A stretch of DNA of 64,000 nt from Dermatemys mawii (taxonomy: Eukaryota > Chordata > Testudines > Dermatemydidae), in the NCBI GenBank assembly GCA_007922305.1, contig ML677335.1, positions 20,767,933 to 20,831,932 of the forward strand, written 5' to 3'. A program made the position numbers and the translations under genes. Below are positions 47,880-57,304 of this stretch, one piece after another (the first letter of the stretch is position 1; the number at the start of each line of letters is the position of its first letter). The notes under the pieces were generated by a model, which had not been told where the DNA came from, did not search any database, and saw only the letters and a list, made by a program, of their open reading frames with translations.

Positions 47880-47997
47880 TCCTGATGCAAGAAAGCAGGT
47901 AAAATCATGCTTAAGTCTATCCCTCTTCAGGAAAGCAATTAAGCATGAGCTTAAGGACCCTTCCTACTTAGGGTTGCTTTCCTAGAGTGGGGCCTTA
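47880..47997. mobile_element. Decayed small palindromic element (GCTTAAG type)
   Basis: Inverted words ATCATGCTTAAGTC and AAGCATGAGCTTAAGG, with AGGAAAGCA near both ends, point to the same class as the element at 62197. The ends are poorly defined. Confidence 0.3.
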
Positions 47998-48689
47998 AGA
48001 CAGTCCTGTGAAAGAAAGATCTTTAGAGCAATGTTTGGGGAAGAAATCTTTACTCATCTGTCTCCTTTCTTCCCTTTTCAATCTCTGTGATTCATTTAGT
48101 GCTGGTATGCCCAGAAGGCCACTTTCTTACTCATCCTTAGCATGTTCTTATCTGTCAGAAAAATATGAGATATCTCATTTATTACTAAGATATATTTTGC
48201 TTAGTGTTCCCAGAATTTCTCATTGGTGCTTCAAATCAGCAAAATTAGGGCCAATAATGAGAAATGACAAGGTGAGAATGAAAAGTAAGATTAAAAGACA
48301 AATAAAGAAATATATGGCTTGTAAGAAATATAAGGGAGACTGGCAGATGTAAGGGCCCATCATGCTGTGCTGCTTAAACAAAACCTGTATGTAGTTTCAC
48401 CATTCAAAGTCATACCTTTGAAAGTCTTGGGAAAAGGATTTGAGAAGCTGCTAATAAGAGACGAAGTTAACAAGAAGCACTGGGCAAAACTTTTTGGATT
48501 AATAGTTTATTTGACAAAAAATGTAGTTTTGGTCAACCCAAAACTATTAATTAAGCTGACACAAATTTGGCACATGGTATGATCCAAAACATTTTCTTAA
48601 TGTGAAGTTAGGTGCCATTGACAAAATGGCCCTACTTTGAAACTGGGATTTGACTCCAGGTCTCCAGTATCTCCTGCCAACAGAGCACG
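47998..48689. other. Unassigned AT-rich DNA
   Basis: I saw no gene. The 114-residue plus frame at 48008-48352 has no recognisable domain. An inverted pair, TTTTTGGATTAATAGTTTAT and AACCCAAAACTATTAATTAA, lies at about 48493-48556. Confidence 0.4.
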
Positions 48690-49780
48690 GTGTGAACATT
48701 GCTTTAAGTCGATGTAACTTATGTAGCTCAGGGGGGTGGCTTTTTCTTTATATAACTAAACTATTGTTGTATGTAAAGTAAACAAGGTTTTCAAAATGCT
48801 TAAAAAACTTAATTTAAAATTAAATTAAAATGCTGATCTTACACCACCAGCCCGCTCAACCTGCTGCCAGTCTGGGGTCCCGACCCTGCTCACATAGAGT
48901 GGGCACCTACCCTCTCCCTGGGTCTAGCCCATTCTCTTTGTCTTTCTCTGCACTGAGGATGGGGGTGCACTGAGCACAGGGCTGGGGGTGAAGGAGCAGG
49001 CTGGGTGTTGAGGTGCAGGGTCTGGCCAGGAGCTAGAATGAGGCGGGGGGGCTCAGGATTGGGGTAGGGGGTTTAGACGTGGAGCGCTTACCTGGGGCAG
49101 CACCCAGTTGGTGCGAGGCGTGCAGGTGAGAATGTGGGCGGGGGGATGCAGGAGCTCCTGTTTCGTGCTCAGGGAGGAGGTGGGGATGTGGGGGGGTGCA
49201 AGAGTCAAGGCATGGTATGTGCGGGGGCTGGATATGTGTGGGGGGTGCAGGAGTCAGGGTGAGGGCTGGAGGTATATGAGGCGGGTGCAGGAGTCATGGC
49301 ATATGGTGTGGGGGTGCAGGAGTCAGGGCTGTGGTCTGGGGGATGCAGCAAGCAGGGCAGAGGGCTGGGGATGTGGGCTGGGGTTGTGGGGGTGCTCCCA
49401 GCCTCCTATTCTGAGCGGCTCACAGCACAGGGCTGGAGGGGATATGCCCTGATTCCAGCCCCCTTTACCCAAGGCCCCGTCCCCGCCTCCTCCCCAGAGC
49501 TGTGAGCCTGCTGTGGCTCCTCATTTCCTCTCCCTCTCCCTCGCCTGTGCGATCAGCTGTTCGGTGACAGGGAGGGAGAGGAACGCAGCAGACTGGAGGG
49601 AAGAAGCGGGGAATAGGGGAGCTTGGCTGCCGGTGGAGCCTGCCCTGCAGCAGGAGCTGGCAGGACCACACTTCCTCCCGCAGAGGAGAGCAGAAGGCAG
49701 GGTGCCATCGTAAATCCGGTACTGCAGGGCAGGCAGCAGCGTGCCATTAAAAATCGTGCCGCAGGTTGCCGACGTGGGTT
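48690..49780. mobile_element. hAT-like repeat with a long G-rich core
   Basis: The left part (48745-48835) reads TAACTAAACTATTGTTGTAT, GTAAAGTAAACAAGG and TTAAAATTAAATTAAAATGC, which I recognise from a turtle hAT-like element whose ends read CAGGGGTCGGCAACC. The right end GCAGGTTGCCGAC at 49762-49774 fits the opposite terminus. The core (48950-49500) is a quasi-tandem G-rich array of GGGGTGCAGGAGTCAGGG-like units. Positions 48690-48745 (GTCGATGTAACTTATGTAGC) look like a fragment of a separate Harbinger-type MITE. No TSD is visible. The open frames here (up to 114 residues) result from the G-rich array. Confidence 0.5.
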
Positions 49781-50235
49781 AGATTCTAACCAATTTTTTC
49801 ATTATTTTTCAGAAATGTCACCACACTGAAAAATAAGTCATTCACTCACCTCTACTAACAATACATAAGGATTAAATATGAGTGAACCAAAGAGCAAGAA
49901 ACTAGATATAATGAAAAAGCGTGAGGAAAAAGAGCTATGAGAGAAAATGAGAAACACGAAACGTGAGATCTCATTTATCTCTCATCTGTTTCTCCTTTAC
50001 CAAACAAGCAATGAAACAGAAATAAATAAATAGATCCTTTTAAAACATCATTTTGAAACATGGTTTGGCATTTTTTAGAGTTGACACGTGAGAACAGTAA
50101 GAAGAGTTGGTGACAGGAATACTATGATAATCCAAAGAGATTTGTGAACTGCAAACATTATCTGTCAGTCGAATGAATAAGGAAAAGCGTCCCCATTATA
50201 GAATGAAAATATGTATTTAAAAAAATTCTATGTAT
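49781..50235. other. Unassigned AT-rich DNA
   Basis: I saw nothing assignable. Confidence 0.4.
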
Positions 50236-50663
50236 GCCATGTTATTGTAGTTGTATTTGTCCAGGATACGGGGGGGACAAGGTGGGTGAGGTATTGGACC
50301 AACTTCTGTTGTGAGAGAGACAAGCTTTCGAGCTTTCACAGAGCTCTTGTTCAGGTTTGGGAATTGTTCTCAGTGTCACAGCTAAATACGGGGTGGAACA
50401 GATTGTTTCACATAAGTAGTTAACACACACTGCAAGGGATTATTCAAGGTGAAATGGCCAGTTAGCACCTTTCGAGTGGTAAGGGGGAAAAAAGCCCGGG
50501 GGTGGGGGCAGTTAGGGGCTTATACATTGTTGTAATAAACCATAAATCCAGTGTCTCTATTCAGTCCATAATTTTTAGTGACTATCAAAAATATTAATTT
50601 AAGCCCACTGGCTCATCATTTGAAGGTGTTGTGCAGATTTCTTTTGAGGATGAGGAGTGAGAG
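50236..50663 (-). mobile_element. Penelope-like element, 3-prime part, minus strand
   Basis: Read on the minus strand, the left flank of the nested hAT element holds the end of the coding region, with residues close to SSSKEICTTPSNDEPVGLN. A 3-prime tail then runs to about 50236, with plus-strand blocks GACAAGGTGGGTGAGGTATT, GAGAGACAAGCTTTCGAGC and GTGTCACAGCTAAATACGG. The coding part continues beyond the hAT insert at 51383. I recognise this tail as a very frequent turtle repeat, and its protein as the region downstream of a GIY-YIG endonuclease domain. Penelope assignment is from memory of that family. Confidence 0.65.
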
Positions 50664-51382
50664 CATAGGTGCTGACTCCGTGGGTGCGCTGTGGTTGGAG
50701 CACCCACAGGGAAAATTGGTGGGTGCCTTGCCCTGCCCCCGCTCACCTCTGCTCCACCTCTTCCCCTCAGTGCCCCACATATCCCCTCCTCCTCAGCTTG
50801 CTGCACCAAAGCCTGGGAAGGAGGAGAAGCAGAGAGGCAGTGCGTTCACGGGAGGAGGCAGAGCGGAGGTGAGCTCGGGCAGGGCAGGGGGTGCAGGGAG
50901 CCTGGCGGGCCACAGGAAATAACCCTGTGGTGGAAGGAGGGAGGAAAAGTGGAGTGGCAGCACGCTCGGGGGAGGAGGCGGAGCGGAGGTGAACAGGGTT
51001 GGGGAACAGTTCCTCTGCACTCCTCCCCGGACACAGGGTTATTTACAGCAGCCCTCCAGGCTCCCCATGCCCCCCATCCAGCTCACCTCCGCTCTCCCCA
51101 TTCCAACCTCTTCCCCAAATCCCCATCAAGGGCCCGCCTCCTGCCCTGAGCGCACTGCTGCTCCCCTTCTCCTCCCTCCCACATTTGCCGCACCAAACAG
51201 CTGTTTGGCACAGCAAGCTGGGGAGGAGGGGAAACACAGTGTGCTCAGGGGAGGAGGTGGGCCCTTGGCTGGGATTTGGGGAAGGGGTTGGAATGAGGAC
51301 AGGAAATGGGGTCACAGAAGGGATGGAATGGGGGCAGGGGAGCGCAAGCTCCCATTGGCGCCTGCGAAAGTTGGCGCCTGTG
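50664..51382. mobile_element. hAT-type MITE nested in the Penelope-like element
   Basis: This is a 719-bp GC-rich element with left end CATAGGTGCTGACTCCG and reversed right end CACAGGCGCCAACTTTCG: CA...TG termini with an imperfect inverted repeat. The flanks are AGTGAGAG (50656-50663) and ACTGAGAG (51383-51390), an 8-bp duplication with one mismatch, as expected of hAT. Removing it restores the continuity of the interrupted Penelope-type frame (DHSIS on one side, SSSKEICTT on the other). The interior has inverted GC-rich blocks, GGAGGAGGCGGAGCGGAGGTG and reverse-complement-like CAGCTCACCTCCGCTCTCC. The many overlapping frames of 62-152 residues come from this composition and are not genes. 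Confidence 0.8.
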
Positions 51383-51520
51383 ACTGAGAGTGATATGGAG
51401 TGATCACTTTGTGAAAAGTGTTCACTTACAGGTGATGTGGTGGTTTTCATCTTTTATCATTTTCCTGTGCAATTTCATTCAAGAATATAGTGATTTTTCT
51501 CCTTTCCCACATATGGGTGG
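51383..51520 (-). pseudogene. Penelope-like ORF remnant, minus strand
   Basis: On the minus strand the frame gives a stretch close to TTTSPVSEHFSQSDHSIS, and upstream of it a block read from CACATATGGG and CTTGAATGAAATTGC. I recognise the P-V-x-x-H-F-x-x-x-x-H-S-I motif from proteins downstream of GIY-YIG nuclease domains in Penelope-like retroelements, where it lies near the C-terminus. The upstream RT and the nuclease core are absent, so the copy is 5-prime truncated and dead. The frame is cut by the hAT insert on the downstream side. Confidence 0.6.
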
Positions 51521-51601
51521 AGAGGTGTTAACTGGCCACTTCACCTTTAATAGTCTCTTGAAATACGTATTAACTACTTTTATTTAGCTGTGAGACACTG
51601 A
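51521..51601 (+). repeat. Inverted copy of the Penelope-like tail, first part
   Basis: GGTGTTAACTGGCCACTTCAC, then AATACGTATTAACTAC and TTTATTTAGCTGTGAGACAC, is the reverse complement of 50367-50475 with a deletion of about 25 bp. It is interrupted at 51602 by a MITE and resumes at 52264. Confidence 0.75.
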
Positions 51602-52263
51602 GGGTATGGTTACACTTACAAGATTATAGCGCTATAGGTTATAGCGCTCCCCTTATACAGTAATATGTATAGCGCTATTGTATGTCCACACTCAGATGCT
51701 CCTGCGGTATAGCATGGCCACATTTGGGGCACTTAATGCAGCATTAAGAGCAGCGCATTAGGGCAGGTATCCCAGCATTCAGCTGGGTGCAACGTGCTTT
51801 TTAAACGAGGGAGGTGAGGGGGGACGCGTTGTGTGTATGCGGAGGGAGAGAAACAGTGGTTTTTCCGTTTTTCTGAAAGCCTGTCAGTGAGCCTCCCTTC
51901 ACAGCGGGCTTTGTTTTCACACAGGCTCCCTCCTTAAACATTTGCATTGGTTATCTGCCGAGTTAAGAAAGAAACTCTAAAGAGGTACTTCCGCATTCCT
52001 CCAGCTGAGTTCAAAACAAAGGGAAGAGACGTCAATTGCCTTAAATGGCTCTAGGTATCTCCAGAGATTACTTGTAGCGCAGTGGGTGTCCACATTCTTG
52101 CTGTAGCGCTACAGCCCTTATTCCCCATGCGGAGGTGGATTAATAATAGCGCTATAACTCAGCAGTTATAGCGCTATTAGTGCCTTGCCAGTGTGGACGG
52201 GGAGTAGGTTATAGCGCTCGTGGGGGCTTTATAGCGCTATAAAGTGCCAGTGTAACCATGGCC
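51602..52263. mobile_element. Harbinger-type MITE inserted in the inverted Penelope tail
   Basis: This is a 662-bp element with left end GGGTATGGTTACACTTACA and reversed right end GGCCATGGTTACACTGGC. The flanks are TGA (51599-51601) and TTA (52264-52266), a 3-bp duplication with one change. GTGAGACACTGA on one side and GTACACTTCCCAGACCTGAAG on the other are consecutive in the Penelope-like tail, which confirms the insertion. Inside, the word TATAGCGCTATA recurs at both ends (for example 51625-51636 and 52231-52242), giving long subterminal palindromes. It is non-coding. Confidence 0.82.
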
Positions 52264-52300
52264 TTAGTACACTTCCCAGACCTGAAGAACGCTCTGTAAG
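52264..52300 (+). repeat. Inverted copy of the Penelope-like tail, second part
   Basis: GTACACTTCCCAGACCTGAA then AACGCTCTGTAAGCTC continues the tail after the MITE. It mirrors plus-strand 50330-50370 (GAGCTTTCACAGAGCTCTTG and CAGGTTTGGGAATTG). Confidence 0.7.
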
Positions 52301-52759
52301 CTCTAATCGATTTATGAAATTGAAACAAAATAGGGAAACCTCAAAATTTCGAGGACGGTGGGCCTGAGGGACAGGAAGGACACTAGAATTGTCAACACAG
52401 ATAAAGAATGGAGGAGGAGGGAACCAGCATTAGAAAGAAAGGTAAGAAGTTATTTAAAACTACTTTCAGTATAAAACAAGTAAAATAAATTAGCAAAAAT
52501 TGTTTTAGTAATAATTTGATTTTGTAGGAACAAAAAATTGCAAGAGTTTTTGGGGCCTCAGATGAAAGATAAAATTGTATCTCCTTCTTCATACACACAA
52601 TGAGCTTGATATAACTGCAGACGGTTAAAATGGAGTTATTTCAGACTGTCACCACCGAGCCATCAAAATGAGGACCATTGCTGAGGAGGGAAATTTCATT
52701 TTATGTTACTACCTAGTTATGGAATGAGTTGGTTTATAAGAACTAATGCTGCACTGAAA
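52301..52759. other. Unassigned DNA
   Basis: I saw nothing assignable. Confidence 0.4.
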
Positions 52760-52948
52760 AAATATTGGGTGTTCAGTGGCAGACAGTTCATATGGACTTT
52801 CCTTCCTTAGAGGTTTTTAAGGTCAGGCTTGACAAAGCCCTGGCTGGGATGATTTAGTTGAGGATGGTCCTGCTTTGAGGAGGGGGTTGGACTAGATGAC
52901 CTCCTGAGGTCCCTTCCAACTCTGATATTCTATGGTTCTATGACTCTG
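52760..52948 (+). mobile_element. CR1 LINE 3-prime tail, plus strand
   Basis: The tail is well preserved: TTTCCTTCCTTAGAGGTTTT, AAGGTCAGGCTTGACAAAGC, CTAGATGACCTCCTGAGGTC and CCTTCCAACTCTGATATTC, ending with the short terminal repeat ATTCTATGGTTCTATGACTC. This is the diagnostic CR1 end. It is 5-prime truncated, and family A MITE copy 4 begins two bases later. Confidence 0.92.
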
Positions 52949-52949
52949 T

Positions 52950-53219
52950 GGGCTTGTCTTCACTAGAGCAGGGAGAGATCAATCTTATGGTGATCGATTT
53001 ATCGCATCTCGTGAAGACGCGATAAATCGATCGCCAGCGGTGCCCCCGTCGACTCCGTAACTCCAGCTCACCAAAAGGCGCAAGCTGGAGTCGACAGGGG
53101 AGTGCACCGCTGCCCGCCGCCGCCGTGAGGATAGCAGGTAAGTCGGCTGTAGGTAAGCTGATTTCATCTACATTATTGCGTATCTACAGCCGATCCCCCA
53201 CACTAGTGAAGACCAGCCC
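52950..53219 (-). mobile_element. Harbinger-type MITE, family A, copy 4
   Basis: This is a 270-bp element with ends GGGCTTGTCTTCACTAG and, reversed, GGGCTGGTCTTCACTAG: 17 bp of inverted repeat with one mismatch, the best-preserved pair of the family here. Inner blocks GATCGATTTATCGCATCTCG and ATAAATCGATCGCCAGC form a palindrome around GTGAAGACG. A second pair, GTCGACTCCGTAACTCCAGC and GCTGGAGTCGACAGGGG, follows. The flanks TGT (52947-52949) and TAT (53220-53222) may be a diverged 3-bp duplication. It lies against the end of a CR1 tail. Confidence 0.82.
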
Positions 53220-55845
53220 TATGAATAGTAGAACATCGAGGTACAAGTCTTCATTTAAAAGGATGTTTTGGAGTGGCTGGTGAAGGAATATAATAGGCAG
53301 TTTTATTTTATTTCTTATCTATGGCCGTTTACTAAAACACAGGAACTAGGCTGCCCACGTGTTTAATAATTTCTAATGGCTCTATTCTTGGAGATCACTT
53401 CTTCACTTTGGTAATGAGCACAGTTGTCCTTGAAATTGCCCTTAAAATACAGAAGAGTAAAGGTTGATTGACAGATCCCACTGAGTCCTTTTCCTGAATA
53501 TCCTAATATAGTCCCTTTAAATAGTCCCCAGATTCCATTGCTATATTATAAGCTTGGTGCTGTCTCGAAATTATGCATAAGGTACATGTCTCACATATAT
53601 TGATACTAATTAAGTTATTTGGGGCTATAATTTAAAATATGTAAAACGATCCTTTTTTCTTTTCTTTTCTTTTTCTTTTTTGCTTTTTGTTTATTCTTTT
53701 GTGGAGGAAGAATGTAAATAGTCTTTTATGTAGTTGTTTTCTAGAAAATTTAGTTTAAGAACTTCAGGCAGTTTTTCCTGGAGCTGTGTCTTTGAAGTTG
53801 TTTAATTTTACAATACATACTGCAAGAGAACGTTGTACAGAATAATAGGGATTTCGTAAGCACAGTATTAAATTTATTGTCTGAAGCCCCACTGCGGCAA
53901 GTACTTACATAGAGTGCTTTATGCATATTCATAGTCCCCGTGAGATCTGTGGGGCTGCTCAGATGAAAGTTGAGCATGTACATGAAAGTTTGCAGGATTC
54001 TGACATTAGAAAAGCTTTCTATAAGAACTGTGTGAAAAGAGTACAAAAATAAATGGGATGAAAATGTAAAATTAATAGACTAATTTTATTTTGGCACAAT
54101 TCCATTGGATGGAATGCAGTTAGACAAAGATGAGTTTGGTCTATTTTTCTTATGTTACTGTAGTCCATTACTGTTATTAACTGCAATCTTCATCTGAAGC
54201 CTTCTAAAAATTTTACAGTATTGGAGGGAAAACAAATGTAGAGATACAAATGATTTGGGATAGAGAAAAAGGCAGAGGATTTAAAAGGCAAAAAAAGGAA
54301 AATGCAATGTTGACCTGTTTAATTGGAAGGAATTTGATTCTGATTTGTTTGACAGAATGCAAACAGATATGGGTCAGACTTATTTCATTCAAACTAGTTT
54401 CTCCAGCACTTGGTGGAATAGAAACCTACTCAGAAGAAAATGGCCACCATATAGCATGAAAAAAAACTCTTGTACATTTTTCTATTTTATTTTCCACTCT
54501 CATCCACTTTCTTTCTCTCACAGTATGTCACTGGGGCTAACTGCTAAGAGGCTATATACTCCTGCTTCAAAAGGCTATTTTTGGCTAATACTGACAACAT
54601 GACCTATGCTGTTTTCTAAGATCAAGAGTCACATAACAAGTTTGTGTGTAAATGGTCAGAGAGGATTTTAGAGCCTTTTCATCATTTATTATAGATCATT
54701 GTAATAAATCCCATTGTGTTTATAATAAATATATCAGTACATGAGATAATGAATAATGCATTTATTCCTTTTTAAAGCTTTGAGTCATTCATTCTACATC
54801 TCCCACAGTTGCAACAACAGCAGAGCAGATGGGAATATAGGGGGATATAATCTTTCCCCATTGAAGTTTTAACAAAAATTTTGAATGAGAAATACATTTA
54901 GTTGAAGGAGAGTGTGAAAAGACGGAGCTTTTAAAATAAATATTAAGTAAAAATCTGTTCATTGTGGATGTGGGATTTAGTCCTTCCTAAGCACACTGAA
55001 CATTGAGGTGTACAAGATGTTTTGAGAGAGATCACATTTTGTTTCAATATAATTCTAATTGCTTGTAGGCACAGCTTGCCAAACTAATAGACTCCTCTAT
55101 CATTGCTCTTGGTTTGTTTAAGCCAGTATATAGTTATTACCTCTTATACAAAGAGCATTCTCAGGTTATATAAATTCTCAGGACTTTCCACAAAACCAGA
55201 CCCAGATCTGTGATATCATGTAGGTGCCCTCCTTGGCTCCTCTTGCCTCTCCTTGCTGCCAGTATAGTTAATTGAATGCCACATACAGTTATTATTAATT
55301 ACTTATGCTGTGACAAACTCAGAAAATATTAGAAGAAAATGGACTATATTACCTATTGTCAGAACACTTCATAGACCACATCTGAGAACGACAGAGGGAA
55401 TGAATACAATCTGTATTTATACAATACTCCTCATACACATGGGGACACACAGATCAGCAGTTTGCCAACCTTACACAACAGATTCTCTTTACAGTCATTC
55501 ATGTGCAGCCATTTAGGATGGCAAACTAAACAAAAGACTTTTTCTAAATATACCAAATATCAATATTATTTGGGTTTGGATGAACATCCCAAATAGTACC
55601 TGGTTTTGAAACTATTTGGAACCAGAGTGTAGTCACTGTGCTGTTAGCTGCTGAGTACAATGAAAGACATTACAGTAGTCCTGCAGGGAGTTATATCAGG
55701 CTAAGCCAGAAAAATGCTTTTTGGGGCATTCTCCTTTCTCCTCTCCCAACTTCTTGCTTTCGTGAACTAATCAGATACAGGAGAAAGATGGTAAGGAAGC
55801 AACCTGAAAGAACCTGCCTGTAGTTATAGAGGATTAGGTCTATTA
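53220..55845. other. Unassigned AT-rich DNA
   Basis: I saw no gene or clear repeat. A pyrimidine-rich TTTTCTTTTC tract lies at 53652-53698. Frames of up to 98 residues (minus, 53750-54046) have no domain. Confidence 0.5.
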
Positions 55846-56275
55846 GGGCATGTTTACACTATGAAATTAGGGTATTTTATACACAATCTTTAGTAACCAA
55901 TTTTAGACAGTCGATCAAGCGTGTCCCCATTAAGTGCATTAGGTTGGCAGAGTGCATCCTCATTACCGTGATTAGCACCGACTTACAGAGTGGTGCACTA
56001 TAGGTAGTTATCCCACAGTCTCTGCTGCCCATTGAATTCTGGGTTAAGTTCCCAATGCCTGATGTAGCAATTGGGACATCATGGCGGCAGTGGGGCAGGT
56101 TGATACAGTGGAACACCAATTCTAGGCCTGGCAAACAAGCACAGACTTGTGGGACCGCATAGCGTTCCAGGTATGGGATGATTCCCAGGGCTGCAAAACT
56201 TTTGCATGCAGAAGGCCACTTTCATGAAACTTTTTGCATTGCTTTCCCTCACCCTGAAGTGTACAGAATACCAAG

Positions 56276-57005
56276 ATGAGACCCGCTCTGACAGTTGAGA
56301 AGCGAGTTGTGATAGCCCTATGGAAGCTTGCAATGCCTGACTGCTACTGGTCAGTCGGGAATCAATTTGGAGTCGGCAAATCTACTGTGAGGGCTGATCT
56401 GATCCAAGTAGCCAAAGCAATCAATAATCTTCTGCTATCAAGGATAGTGACTCCAGGAAATCTACCACCCCATCACCTAACTGTGATGGGGCGGTAGATG
56501 GAAAGCATATCCCTATCTTGGCACTGGACCACCTTGCCAAACAGTACATAAACCACAATGGGTACTTTTCAATGGTGCTGCAAGCACTGGTGGATCACAA
56601 GGGACATTTCACCTACATCAATGTAGGATGGTCAGGAAAGGTGCATGATGCGTGCATCTTTCATGAAGACATATACAGGCAGCCTGAACAGCAGTAAGGA
56701 GCAGTTCAACTATAGGCTGAGCAAGTGCAGAATGGTGGTAGAATGTGCCTTTGGATGTTTAAAAGGGCACTGGCAGTGCTGCTGAGCAGGTTAGACTTCA
56801 GTGAAACTAATATTCCCATTGTTATTGCTGCTTGCTGTAGGCTCCATAATATCTCTGAGAGTAAGGGGGAGACGTTTATTGCAGGGTGAGAAGTTGAAGC
56901 AAATTGCCTGGCAGCCAATTTTGAACAGCCAGATACCATAGCAATTAGAAGAGCACTCCGAGGCACGCTGCACATCTGAGAGGCTTTGAAAAACAGTTTA
57001 ATGAC
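56276..57005 (+). pseudogene. HARBI1-like Harbinger transposase, inactivated
   Basis: The transposase cuts and rejoins transposon ends through a DDE-type catalytic triad. The first frame (56276-56497) starts ATG and gives an N-terminal helix-turn-helix-like region with GNQFGVGKSTV; it breaks at a TAG. The next part (from 56497, another register) begins with the first catalytic aspartate in DGKHIPI and continues through YFSMVLQALVDH and NVGWSGKVHDA to TAA at 56695. Starting at 56690 a third register gives SSKEQFNYRL and VVECAFG, which holds the catalytic glutamate. A further shift gives ETNIPIVIAACCRLHNI. The segment with the second aspartate (usually G-D-x-x-Y-P) is deleted between IFHED and SSKEQ. 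Stops, shifts and this deletion rule out activity. Confidence 0.88.
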
Positions 57006-57304
57006 TGACCAGGCTATGGTGTGACAGTTGTGTGTTTGTCCTTGATGTAAAGCTGCCCCCTTTGGTGAATGTGCTTCCCTGTAAGTCAATCCCCCTCCCT
57101 CCATTCGAACACAGCTGGCACAGGAAATAAAGTCCCTATTGTTGTGAATCCATTCATTCTTTATTTAAAAAAATTGAGATCACTGACAACACTGACAAGT
57201 AAAAGGTAGCCCAGGCAGGTGGGGGAAGAGGGAAAGACAAGGCCACATTGCTTATTGTAGCAACAGTACAAATCAAAGCTGTTTGAACGACAGACTTCTG
57301 TTGC

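Noticed and set aside
49108..49505. 114-residue G/W/C-rich frame
   Set aside because: It follows the quasi-tandem GGGGTGCAGGAGTC array of the hAT-like repeat and has no domain.
50211..50423. 70-residue plus frame with a protein-like texture
   Set aside because: It is antisense to the Penelope-like tail, which is non-coding in that direction.
50691..51403. Cluster of overlapping frames of 62-152 residues on both strands
   Set aside because: All lie in the GC-rich nested hAT MITE, in five or more registers, which is composition and not coding.
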